Assembly: GCA_963778165.1 (NCBI GenBank)
Contig: CAVZTE010000004.1
Coordinates: 476,445-540,444 of the forward strand
From: Bog-756 sp963778165
GTDB lineage: Bacteria; Actinomycetota; Acidimicrobiia; Acidimicrobiales; RAAP-2
DNA: 64,000 nucleotides
Direction: 5' to 3'
The notes under the pieces are model-generated. The model was not told where the DNA came from. It saw only the letters and a program-made list of their open reading frames with translations, and made no database searches. A program made the position numbers and the translations under genes. Shown here in pieces: positions 45,476 through 54,141 of this stretch. Each line of letters begins with the position of its first letter. The stretch's first letter is position 1.

Positions 45476-47719
45476 ATGACGACCACGTCCACCAGACCTG
45501 ATCAACGAGCCTCGCACCATCGACCGGAATCGAGGCCCGCCGAAGAGAGCGGAATGGCTCGGATCGCCGGTTGGTGTCACGACCACCGTTGGTGGGTGCT
45601 GATCATCTGGCTGGTGGCGTTGGTGGGGGCCAACGTGTTGGCCCAGGCCGCAGGAAGCAATTTCTCCAACAACCTGACCGGTGGTGCGCAACCGGTCCAG
45701 CAGATCCTGAATCAAGCCTTCCCGGCCGAAAAAGGCAGTCCCGCCCAGGTGGTCATCACCTCGACCGGGCCGATCAGCGCCACTGCGGTGCGGGACCGGA
45801 CGGCCAAGCTGGTGAGCGCCCTGACACCGCTGGCGCATGTATCTGAGGTGGTCAGTCCGTTCACCGCAGCCGGGGCCCACCAGATCTCTTCCGACGGACA
45901 CATCGCCTACGTCCAGGTCCAGTTCGACGAGATCGCCGGGAACCTGCCCCAGGCTGCCATCAACAAGGTGATCACCACTGCCCAGTCCTTCGCCGCTCCC
46001 GGTTACAGCGTCGCGCTCGGGGGTCAGGCCATCAGCCTGGTGGCCGGAGGAAAGCCTGGGTCCAGCGAAGGCATCGGCATCCTTGCCGCCATCATCATCA
46101 TGCTGTTGGCCTTTGGTTCTGTCGTGGCCATGGGGCTGCCCATCATCACCGCACTCTTCGGGATCGCCATTGCCTTCGCCGTGCTGGATCTGCTCTCCCA
46201 TGTGATCACCACTCCGACCTTCGCCCCGGAGATGATGGCCATGATCGGGCTCGGCGTAGGCATTGACTACGCCCTGTTCATCGTCACCCGCTACCGTCAG
46301 GGTCTGGCCGAAGACCGAACTCCCCGTGAGGCCACCGCGGTCTCGCTGGCCACTTCAGGCCGGTCAGTGGTGTTTGCCGGTACCACGGTGATCCTCTCGC
46401 TGCTCGGCCTGTTCATCCTGCAGCTGCCCTTCATGCGAGGCCTGGCCGTCGGGGCCATCGCCGCCGTGGTGCTGGTCATGGCCGCCGCCATCACCCTGCT
46501 GCCGGCCATGCTCGGCTTCTCGGGCCTGGCCATCGACAAGCTCCACGTGCCCGGCCTCCTCCAGAGCGCGGCCGAGCCCTCGGCCCGGAGCTTCTGGTAC
46601 CGATGGAGCCGGACGGTCCAACGACACCCGATCATTGCCGGCGGTACCGCCTTGCTTTGCCTACTGGTGCTGATCATTCCCTTCTTCTCCATGCGCCTGG
46701 CCTTCACCGACGCCGGGAACGATCCCGCCTCGTCCACCACCCGACAGGCGTTCGACGCTTTGGCCACCGGCTTCGGCCCCGGATTCAATGGGCCACTGAT
46801 CGTGGCCGCCTCGGTGCCCGACGGCCAGAAGGCCACCGTCGAGACCCTACGGGCCAAGGTGGCCGCCACCCCCGGCGTGGTCTTTGCCACCCCGGTCCAG
46901 TACTCGGCGTCGGGCCACGACGCAGTCATCATTGCCTACCCGGCAGCCTCCCCCCAGGCGGCCCAGACCGAAGCCATTGTTCACACGTTGCGCAGCCACG
47001 CCATCCCTGCGGCAACGAGCGGAACCGGGGTGGCGGCATACGTAGGCGGGGAGACAGCCGGGTCGATCGACGCCTCTGCCTACCTGTCGGCCCGGTTGGT
47101 ATGGGTAATCGTCGTTGTTCTCCTATTAGCTTTCCTGCTGCTGATGGCGGTGTTTCGCTCGTTGGCTATTCCGCTGAAAGCAGTGATCGTCAATATGTTG
47201 TCGGTCGGGGCCGCTTACGGAGTCATCGTGGCTGTGTTCCAGTGGGGCTGGCTCGGCAGTGTGATCGGGATCGGAGCCACCGGCCCTATCGATCCGTGGA
47301 TCCCACTCATGATGTTCACCATCCTGTTCGGGCTCTCCATGGACTACGAGGTTTTCCTCCTGTCCCGGATTCGCGAGGAGTGGCGACGGACCGGCGACAA
47401 CTCGAGTGCCGTGGCCGATGGCTTGGCCAAGACGGCCCGGGTCATTACGGCCGCCGCCGCCATCATGGTCTGCGTGTTCGGCTCGTTCGTGATCGGTGAC
47501 CCTCTCCACGTCCTCAAGGTGTTCGGCCTGGGCCTGGCTGCCGCCATCTTCATCGACGCCACCCTGGTACGCATGGTGCTGGTGCCGTCCATCATGGAGC
47601 TCCTGGGCAAGGCCAATTGGTGGATGCCCTCGTGGCTGGACCGGGTCGTCCCCAAACTCGGGGTCGAGGTCGACGTGGCCCCACATAGTGCCTTGACCGT
47701 TCAGGAATCATCGGTCTGA
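45476..47719 (+). CDS. MMPL/RND-family transporter
   Basis: 747 aa. ATG 45476; a possible alternative start is MARIAGW. TM1 is WWVLIIWLVALVGANVLA, and about 12 TMs lie in two clusters of six around large extracytoplasmic loops. GLGVGIDYALFIVTRYRQGL and GLSMDYEVFLLSRIREEW are the MMPL hallmarks in TM4/TM10 with proton-relay Asp-Tyr pairs. In Actinobacteria such proteins move lipids or siderophores across the membrane; substrate here unknown. Confidence 0.9.
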   Translation: MTTTSTRPDQRASHHRPESRPAEESGMARIAGWCHDHRWWVLIIWLVALVGANVLAQAAGSNFSNNLTGGAQPVQQILNQAFPAEKGSPAQVVITSTGPISATAVRDRTAKLVSALTPLAHVSEVVSPFTAAGAHQISSDGHIAYVQVQFDEIAGNLPQAAINKVITTAQSFAAPGYSVALGGQAISLVAGGKPGSSEGIGILAAIIIMLLAFGSVVAMGLPIITALFGIAIAFAVLDLLSHVITTPTFAPEMMAMIGLGVGIDYALFIVTRYRQGLAEDRTPREATAVSLATSGRSVVFAGTTVILSLLGLFILQLPFMRGLAVGAIAAVVLVMAAAITLLPAMLGFSGLAIDKLHVPGLLQSAAEPSARSFWYRWSRTVQRHPIIAGGTALLCLLVLIIPFFSMRLAFTDAGNDPASSTTRQAFDALATGFGPGFNGPLIVAASVPDGQKATVETLRAKVAATPGVVFATPVQYSASGHDAVIIAYPAASPQAAQTEAIVHTLRSHAIPAATSGTGVAAYVGGETAGSIDASAYLSARLVWVIVVVLLLAFLLLMAVFRSLAIPLKAVIVNMLSVGAAYGVIVAVFQWGWLGSVIGIGATGPIDPWIPLMMFTILFGLSMDYEVFLLSRIREEWRRTGDNSSAVADGLAKTARVITAAAAIMVCVFGSFVIGDPLHVLKVFGLGLAAAIFIDATLVRMVLVPSIMELLGKANWWMPSWLDRVVPKLGVEVDVAPHSALTVQESSV

Positions 47720-47734
47720 GGCCCGAAGGGCTCA
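47717..47734 (+). terminator. Weak hairpin overlapping the MMPL stop codon
   Basis: TGAGGCCC-GAA-GGGCTCA (47717-47734), stem of about 7 bp with one bulged G. No T-run. Plausible terminator for the convergent MMPL gene. Confidence 0.35.
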
Positions 47735-48100
47735 CATCAGTCCCTTCCGGATCGGCACTCCGAGTCGCCTGTCTGGGTCAACTCCTCAGCTCGCTCGGCA
47801 TGAGCCACAGAGCCGAGGGGAGGAGAATCATGCCAGGGACACTTCGACCTGGAACTCCACCCTCGGCGATGCTCGGCCGTACACCGCTCCGCCCGCAATG
47901 CCCAAACTACCTACCGGCTTACTAAGAACTCACCGCCTGAGGCGAGTCGAAGCCGAGGGCCCCGTCAGGTCCAAGGATGATCCCGTTCCCCAACTCGTCC
48001 TCCTCGTTGTACCCCCTGCAGTCCACGCCCTCCGCTCCAAAGACTGAGAACGGCGAAGCACGTCTAGGCCCCAAATGCTGCGTCCGTCAGAGGAGCGTTC
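47720..48100. other. Intergenic region between convergent MMPL and Ig-repeat genes
   Basis: 381 bp without credible gene. Holds a weak terminator-like hairpin (47717-47734), the degenerate CTCAGCT copy (47784-47804) and a second stem CTCGGC/GCCGAG (47794-47799 and 47812-47817). Confidence 0.5.
47784..47804. repeat. CTCAGCT hairpin element, degenerate copy 3
   Basis: Left arm TCCTCAGCT (47783-47791) exact, then CGCTC and GGCATGAG, an altered right arm. Between convergent genes. Confidence 0.4.
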
Positions 48101-50881
48101 CTACGTGATCTTGATGAGGACACTCTTGCTGACCTTCTTCGCCGGCCTCGAGCTGTCGGTAAGGGTCACAGAAAAGTGGTAGGTGCCTGTCTTCGAGGGT
48201 GTTCCCGTAATGACTCCCGAAGTGTTCATCGTCAAACCCTTCGGGAGTGCTCCCTTGCTGGAAAATTTCCACGGCTTCTTGCCTCCACAAGCTGTGAAAG
48301 ATCCCTGGTACTTCAGATGGGTTCTGCCAGAGGGGATAAGTGGTGAGAAGCCGAACTTGCAGCGAGCACCGATGGTCCAAACGCTGGCCTGGGTCGTCAG
48401 GACGGTGAACGTCACTGCTCCAGTCGTCGAATTGACGGTAGGAGGATCCACTTCGCACGGATCACTGGTGCTGCTGATCGGCGGCGCGTCATCAGGGCAC
48501 CACTGGGCAGCAGGCGATCCGTTCTCGAATACCACGACCGACGAAGGGTCTTGACCGTCAAGGGTCGAGCCGGAGACCGTCATCGTCAGCGTCATGGGAT
48601 TGTCATCGGTCGTCGTCTCGGCGCTTATTTTCGCGAGGGGCCCAAAGAGCTGATAACCGGAGTCGGTCACCCCACCGTTCTGGTCAGCTGTTGAAATGGA
48701 CAAGGGCCCAGCAGTGGGCGAGGAGATCGAAGCTTGAATCGGATCTGAATTTGTCACCGTACTGCCCGTTGTGACCGAGGTGGACATCGAATCGGAGACC
48801 GCCACTGATTCTGGAGCAACTGCAACCCAACCCACGTTGTTCGTCGTACCAATGAGTGTTCCCGCCATCGAACCATTGGGATGGATCAGTTCGAAGAGGT
48901 ACTTGACGAGAGGTCCAGATCCCCACACCGAGGTGCAGTTGAAGCCGCCCGTGTACGTAATCCCCGAAGCGACGACCGACCGACCGGCTTCTTGTGAGAT
49001 CAGCATGGTGTAGGTGTTTCCGGTCACCCTCGCAATAGCAACGTCGCTTCCATGAATACCCGAGATGAAACCAAAACTGCCGATGTAGGTCCCACTACTG
49101 AGACCCACGCAGCCAACCGGGTTGACCGTGGACGTCTCCGCTGATCCCGTGTAGGTGTCATCACCGCTGTAGGCGACAGTGAGTGTCTCCTGCGCAGAGG
49201 AGTTCCTGGTGATGGTACAGGTGGCATCGCCGGAGGAGTCCAGGGCACAGGGATCGCTCGTCGTCGTGCCATCGGAGACTGTCACCGATCCAGTTGGAAT
49301 CTCTCCATCACTCCCAGCCACACTGACTCCGACGGCGATCTGCTGACCGACGGCCGGGTTGATGGTGGTGGAGGTGATCGTGGTGGTCGAGGCCAACTGA
49401 CCGACGGTGACAGAAGTCGAAGCACTCGAGACGGGATAGACCACGTTCCCGCTGTAGGTGGCTGTCAGGGTCAGGGGCCCCTGTTGGGTCTCCGTAATGG
49501 AGCAGGTCGCATTGCCCGAATAGTCAAGGACGCACGGAGGTGCGCTGTTGGTGCCGTCAGAAAGGGTCACCGTCCCACTGGGCATCCCTCCCCCGTTCCC
49601 AGCCACGTTGACTCCAACGCTGATCGGTCGGTTCACGGCAGGATCCGGGCTCACGGAGGTAATGGTCGTAGTAGACACAGCTGGTTCCAGGACAACGGGC
49701 ATCGGAGCAGACGACGAGATTTCATACGTGCCGTCACCGCCGTAGGTGGCAGTGAGCGAGGCCGGTCCACCCGAATCCTCGATGAAGGTACAGATTCCGT
49801 TTCCGGAGGCATCCAACGTGCAGGGCAGACCAAGCGTCGTGCCATCGGAGATGGTGACCGTCCCGGTTGGGATCCCTCCGTCGCTTCCGGACACGCTCAC
49901 ACCCACGCTGAGAACCCCACCGGCCACCTGGTTTGCCGGTGAGACAGAGTTGATGATCGTGTCGGTAGCAACGTCTGCATCAGACGTCTCGAACACTTGA
50001 GGAGATCCACTCACGCTCGAGTCCACAATCGGGCCGAAGTTCCAATCGTCGGTGTCCGGAACACTCGCAGTGGGGCTAGTGCCGACGGCCACCGATTGAG
50101 AGTTGAATGTGGCCGCACTGGTTGCGTTCGACCAGCTGCCGGTAAATCCGGTCGTCGAGACTGTCAGATGCAGGTGATTGGTCGAGGCGTTGAGTGTGAA
50201 CCCACTGGTTGAAACCGAGCCACCCACACCGTTGGTGATACTGATGGTGGCCGCGTTCGTCAAGGTCGTATCGGTGATTCCTGCAATGGTGCTTGTCCCC
50301 GTGCAACTGGTGAAATCGATACGGGTGAGGTTGAGTGTCGCCGTGCCGGGTGATTCGGGATTCGAGACGACGGTTTCTTCGGCGGTACCAGCGCAGGCCC
50401 CAAGGTTGTAGCCAGGAGAGTCGTCAAAGGTGACATTCTCTGTCAACACGTCGCCGACCGATACATCCGGACCGGACGCATCGCCAGTCACGAGCACGGC
50501 TGGCAAGTCGGCAACCGACACCGAGGTCGATGACGACGAGACATCGTAGTTTCCATCCCCGCTGTAGTTCGCAGTGAGTGTCTCGGGCCCGGCGGAGGTC
50601 TCGGTGATCGCGCAGATCGCATCACCGGACGAGTCGAGCGTGCATGGATCGCTGGTGTTGGTGCCATCGGAGACGGTCACAGTTCCAGTTGGGATGCCCC
50701 CGTCACTGCCAGAGACGTTGACCGACACCGAGATGGGTTCGTCGACGATTGCATTGGGCGACGTTGAAGTGATGGTGGTCGTGGAGGAAGTCAGCGTTCC
50801 CGCACCAGCGAACGCTGTCGGAGCTGCTATCAGCCCCGCAAGAACAAGCCCAATAGTTGCGACAACCCGCCCAACACGCAT
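48101..50881 (-). CDS. Secreted Ig-like-repeat protein
   Basis: 926 aa from ATG 50881 (MRVGRVVATIGLVLAGLIAAPTAFA signal peptide). Four Ig-like domains of the group-3 kind (GIPTGTVTVSDGTNTSDPCTL, ETLTANYSGDGNY) at about residues 30-120, 330-420, 420-505 and 505-590, separated by unrelated beta-sandwich segments, then a C-terminal He_PIG-type domain (PWKFSSKGALPKGLTMNTSG). Each Ig repeat has a Cys pair. No anchor motif. Probably another extracellular matrix or adhesion protein. Confidence 0.85.
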   Translation of the reverse strand: MRVGRVVATIGLVLAGLIAAPTAFAGAGTLTSSTTTITSTSPNAIVDEPISVSVNVSGSDGGIPTGTVTVSDGTNTSDPCTLDSSGDAICAITETSAGPETLTANYSGDGNYDVSSSSTSVSVADLPAVLVTGDASGPDVSVGDVLTENVTFDDSPGYNLGACAGTAEETVVSNPESPGTATLNLTRIDFTSCTGTSTIAGITDTTLTNAATISITNGVGGSVSTSGFTLNASTNHLHLTVSTTGFTGSWSNATSAATFNSQSVAVGTSPTASVPDTDDWNFGPIVDSSVSGSPQVFETSDADVATDTIINSVSPANQVAGGVLSVGVSVSGSDGGIPTGTVTISDGTTLGLPCTLDASGNGICTFIEDSGGPASLTATYGGDGTYEISSSAPMPVVLEPAVSTTTITSVSPDPAVNRPISVGVNVAGNGGGMPSGTVTLSDGTNSAPPCVLDYSGNATCSITETQQGPLTLTATYSGNVVYPVSSASTSVTVGQLASTTTITSTTINPAVGQQIAVGVSVAGSDGEIPTGSVTVSDGTTTSDPCALDSSGDATCTITRNSSAQETLTVAYSGDDTYTGSAETSTVNPVGCVGLSSGTYIGSFGFISGIHGSDVAIARVTGNTYTMLISQEAGRSVVASGITYTGGFNCTSVWGSGPLVKYLFELIHPNGSMAGTLIGTTNNVGWVAVAPESVAVSDSMSTSVTTGSTVTNSDPIQASISSPTAGPLSISTADQNGGVTDSGYQLFGPLAKISAETTTDDNPMTLTMTVSGSTLDGQDPSSVVVFENGSPAAQWCPDDAPPISSTSDPCEVDPPTVNSTTGAVTFTVLTTQASVWTIGARCKFGFSPLIPSGRTHLKYQGSFTACGGKKPWKFSSKGALPKGLTMNTSGVITGTPSKTGTYHFSVTLTDSSRPAKKVSKSVLIKIT

Positions 50882-51051
50882 TTGCCCCGCCTTCCCCAAG
50901 GATAATTAGACCGCCGATCGCCAACGCGACAAAAAATAGCAGATCTTCTGGTCGGAGTAGCCGGGCCCTCAATGCTGGATCTCTTTGGGGCCGCCTGCCC
51001 ACCTGCGTTACGCCTTAACGGCACCATCGTTTCGGTAAAGCGGGTTGGCGG

Positions 51052-51281
51052 TCAGATCGAGCACAGCTGGTTGAAGAGATCCATCGGGACGAGGTGGGAC
51101 GCGCCTGGGACAGCGGCCAGCAGTCCATTTTCAAACCGCGCCGGGAGAACTCTTCAGCGTGTCCCATGGTCATGTAGCCGTCATCGCCGATTAGGACGAG
51201 GGTCGGCACCGAGGTCTGCTGGAGCTTCCACTGGTCCCGATCCGCAAGCCAGGTTCTGGTCCCCTCAGTCTTGCAGGACAA
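51052..51281 (-). pseudogene. Frameshifted alpha/beta-hydrolase remnant
   Basis: The minus strand reads WLADRDQWKLQQTSVPTLVL then IGDDGYMTMGHAEEFSRR, a typical late alpha/beta-hydrolase segment. A net indel near 51118 then moves it to the frame ENGLLAAVPGASHLVPMDL ending at 51052, the catalytic-His end (GASHL) of such hydrolases. The N-terminal half of the gene is absent. Short, truncated and frameshifted, so a pseudogene. Confidence 0.75.
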
Positions 51282-51376
51282 AATGGCGCTGAACTACCAG
51301 GAACGACTCGGAAACCACGCCAATCCCAAGTCAACGGCCCCAGGGATGGGGTCCGTCGAGAGAAGGCCCCGTGGCG

Positions 51377-52636
51377 TTATTTGTTGTAGATGCCCGTGTC
51401 GAAGGTCGAGGTGACGGTCTTTGCCTCGCCTAGGTGGGCCAACCCGAACAGATCCTCGATCGACGCCAGCGAGGAGTAGTGGTTGTAGTCCTTGGTTACC
51501 ACGGTACCTGCCTTGATGAATGGGGAGAGCAGGACCGCACCCACCACGCCGCCGCCCGGCCCGCTCTGGCCATTTCCTCCGCTGTCCGCTGCCGGACCCT
51601 TGGTCTCGCCACAGCAGGCGGTGGTATCCAGTTTCGGCTCCTCGGCTTCGTCGAAGGTGACTTCGATGAGGCCATTCTCTTTATAGGCGGGAGAGGCTTG
51701 GATGATGGGCACCCAGGTGCTCAGCCACTTGTTGATATCGCCCACGGCCGAGCCGCCGCCTTGCCCTGCACCTGTCGTGTTGGTGCAGGGATAGTCGTGT
51801 CCGTCGTCGCAGAGATTGGGCGTGATGAAGCTGAAGTTCGGAGTCGTCGCCACCGACTTCAGGTCAGTGACCAGCCCGGTCACACCCTTCGGTGTACCCG
51901 TCGGCATCTTGCCGTTCGTGGCTCCCATCGGAACCACGTTCTTCTTGCACGTCGTCGAATTGTCGATAATCGAATGGAAGTACATGTACGGGTTGTGCCG
52001 GGTTGTGTAGCCGTCGGTCTTCACAGCTGCCGTCGTTGGGTCTTTGGCGCCTAGCGTCGGGTGACCACAGGTGACGCCACCGTCGCGGGACGGATCATTT
52101 CCCATGTCCTCTTCGTAACCCTTCCAGGTGAACCCTTTCGCGCTGAGCTGACTGGCGAGGGTGGGCACTGCAGCGGGGAAGACGCAGCCGGCTCCTTGCT
52201 GGATTCCATTCTTCTGGCCATCACCCGACGGAAAGTTGGAATATCCGGAGCCGAGGCAGTCGAGTTGGTTGGCAGAGTTCGGCGGCTGGCCGGAGATGAA
52301 TGCCGCATAGTTGTCGTTGGAGAAGTGCCCGATGGCGTAGTAGTCCTTGAGCAACGCGCCCTTACTGGGCAAGGTCTTTGCCAGATACGGGTCCTTGGTT
52401 GGCGATCCGAAGGTGGCGGAGTAGCCGTTGTTCTCCAGCATGATGACGAACACGTGGCGAATGGCCGGCAATTTGGGAAGGGCGGAGGGGAGTGAGCCGC
52501 TCCGCTGCCTGCCTGCAGCGGCATGTGACGGGTTGGATGCTGATGCGGCCGACACACTGCCGCCGATCACCAGGCAGGCTGCCGCCAGTACCGCTGCGGT
52601 CCCAATGACCCTTCGGATCGATCGCGCGCTTCGCAT
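51377..52636 (-). CDS. Secreted phosphoesterase (phospholipase C/acid phosphatase-like)
   Basis: 419 aa from ATG 52636 with AAAGGGGG about 7 nt upstream; signal peptide (RVIGTAAVLAAACLVIGGSVSAASA). PF04185-type core: HVFVIMLENNGYSATFGS, LKDYYAIGHFSNDNYAAFISGQ, LIEVTFDEAEEP and VGAVLLSPFIKAGTVV, DYNHYSSLASIEDLFG. Such enzymes hydrolyse phosphodiesters or phosphomonoesters extracellularly (phospholipase C or acid phosphatase). Four or more cysteines indicate disulfides. Confidence 0.85.
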   Translation of the reverse strand: MRSARSIRRVIGTAAVLAAACLVIGGSVSAASASNPSHAAAGRQRSGSLPSALPKLPAIRHVFVIMLENNGYSATFGSPTKDPYLAKTLPSKGALLKDYYAIGHFSNDNYAAFISGQPPNSANQLDCLGSGYSNFPSGDGQKNGIQQGAGCVFPAAVPTLASQLSAKGFTWKGYEEDMGNDPSRDGGVTCGHPTLGAKDPTTAAVKTDGYTTRHNPYMYFHSIIDNSTTCKKNVVPMGATNGKMPTGTPKGVTGLVTDLKSVATTPNFSFITPNLCDDGHDYPCTNTTGAGQGGGSAVGDINKWLSTWVPIIQASPAYKENGLIEVTFDEAEEPKLDTTACCGETKGPAADSGGNGQSGPGGGVVGAVLLSPFIKAGTVVTKDYNHYSSLASIEDLFGLAHLGEAKTVTSTFDTGIYNK

Positions 52637-52724
52637 TCCGTTCCCCCTTTGTCCCGGCCATCTATCCACCCCGTGACGAGACTGACCCTTAGTTGCTCGC
52701 CGCCATTGCAGTGGCACTCGGCAG

Positions 52725-52750
52725 TGTCATCTATTATCTCTAGGATGTCA
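52725..52750. promoter_or_regulatory. Imperfect inverted repeat in the phosphoesterase-TetR divergent region
   Basis: TGTCATC-N12-GATGTCA (52725-52731 and 52744-52750), one mismatch, with TATTAT in the spacer; candidate operator of the TetR gene. Confidence 0.4.
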
Positions 52751-52773
52751 AGGAGGCGCCGTTCTGTGCAGCG

Positions 52774-53433
52774 TTGCCCGTGGATAAGCACGCGCCCGTA
52801 GTGGTCGACCTCCGGTCCGAGCAAAGAGAACTGGCTCGGACTCGTATTCTGACCGGAGCCAGGTCGGTCTTGGTCGAACGGGGATTTGAGGGCACGATCG
52901 ACGACGTCGCCACAGCAGCCGGAGTCAGTCGGCGCACTGTATTTCGCCACTTCGCTACTCACGATGCATTGTTCGTCGAGGCGATCAATGAAATCGTTGC
53001 CACTGTCAGATCGAGCGTTCCCAGGCCCCCTCAAGAGGGGGAAGACGTTCAGCTATGGCTTACCGAGGCGGCAGTGCGGCTACACACGTTGCACGCCCGA
53101 TTGGTAGGACGAGCATTCTGGGATATCCATGTGCCGCGCTCGAGCGTCTCACCCGAGATCGTGGCCGTCCTGGGCCACCTCGAGAGGCGACGTCGAGACT
53201 ACGGGACGCGGCTTGCAGTGGGAGCTTGGACGTCACTGGGTGGTTCCGCTCCTCCCCCGGTAGTTGTGATCGACGCCTTTCTCTTGCAATTGTCCCCGTT
53301 TGCGCGACACGCCTTCGGTCACTACAGCCCAGAAGAGATCGGCCGAGCATGTGCCAAGATCATCTGGACGGTACTTTTGGCGGCCTTGTCCGATCCTCTC
53401 TTAAGTAGTGACGGAAGGTCCAGCTCGGGTTAA
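52774..53433 (+). CDS. TetR/AcrR-family transcriptional regulator
   Basis: 219 aa. The helix-turn-helix is clear: TRILTGARSVLVERGFEGTI then DDVATAAGVSRRTVFRHFAT, the canonical TetR N-terminus, followed by a hydrophobic ligand domain. Start is ambiguous between TTG 52774 and GTG 52780; AAGGAGG (52750-52756) lies 17 to 23 nt upstream, longer than usual. Divergent from the phosphoesterase, which it may control. Confidence 0.85.
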   Translation: MPVDKHAPVVVDLRSEQRELARTRILTGARSVLVERGFEGTIDDVATAAGVSRRTVFRHFATHDALFVEAINEIVATVRSSVPRPPQEGEDVQLWLTEAAVRLHTLHARLVGRAFWDIHVPRSSVSPEIVAVLGHLERRRRDYGTRLAVGAWTSLGGSAPPPVVVIDAFLLQLSPFARHAFGHYSPEEIGRACAKIIWTVLLAALSDPLLSSDGRSSSG

Positions 53434-54141
53434 CCAGCAGTTGCCGTGGCCCTCTCGCGCCAGTGCCAGTGCCGCCGGATGCGGGAAGGCGAATACGCCG
53501 TCGGAGGCACTCGGAAAGCAGAAGGGGGCCGGCGACGAGTCCCGGCGAGTCACGCGGTGTTCAGACGAACTGAGCGCTAGAGGCCGAGGATTAGTCCGCC
53601 TCAGCTGAGCCGGCTGAGGGTGACATGGCAATCCCGGAGGGTCCCGAGCTCGACTCGCTGAGTCCGGGAGGGCTATTTGCCCTGACCAACGCACTTTTGC
53701 GTGGGAAAACGCCCTATCGGATAATGGCGGTCATCGGAGCCTGGGTGGGGGGAGCGCGCCGTCGACACGGTACGGGAATGGGAGCCAGGTAGCCGGCATC
53801 GGCCCGGGGCGATTACACATTGGTCGCTACGACCGCTACAGTGCCCGGGTCTGAACCAGGGGCTATCCGTCGGCTTGCCCCCACGAGGAACGAATCACGT
53901 TCCGGCGTGGCGACTGGCACCGGCCGACCGAGCAGGAGAACACGACGTAACCATCACTTCGTACCGGACGTTTACACCCGCTAGCACACCCGGCTTTTTG
54001 TAGCCAGGCCGTACCGCCCTTCCCGGCGCTCGGCTGGGGCGTTGAATGCACAGATGTGGGGTCCACCCAACCAACAGAGAGTCCGACCCGCTTTGCGATG
54101 ACGCGAGCGAGTCATGACCGACCAAGGAAAGGTCACCCCCA
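53434..54141 (+). other. Long structured leader/intergenic region upstream of the propeller-Rpf gene
   Basis: 708 bp with no convincing gene. A 55-codon frame (53625-53792, start MAIPEGPELDS, GAGG ribosome site inside the hairpin) is possible but unsupported. Hairpins in order: the CTCAGCT copy (53599-53619), GGTCG-CTA-CGACC (53822-53834), GCCC...GGGGC (about 53842-53863), and a nested stem GTCGGC / CCACG-A-GGAACG / CGTTCC-GG-CGTGG / GCCGAC (53869-53928). The last is a strong multi-tier structure. Looks like a regulated 5' leader. Confidence 0.55.
53599..53619. repeat. CTCAGCT hairpin element, copy 4
   Basis: CCTCAGCT-GAGCC-GGCTGAGG, 8-bp arms with one T-G wobble and 5-nt loop. The right arm supplies a GAGG that would be a ribosome site for the tiny 53625 frame. 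Confidence 0.6.

Noticed and set aside
53401..53694. Minus and plus small frames after the TetR gene
   Set aside because: Low-complexity, no ribosome site or domain, and they overlap opposite-strand hairpins.
53434..54141. c-di-AMP (ydaO) riboswitch upstream of the Rpf-like gene
   Set aside because: Expected by family precedent, but I could not find the conserved riboswitch core by eye; left as an open test rather than a call.
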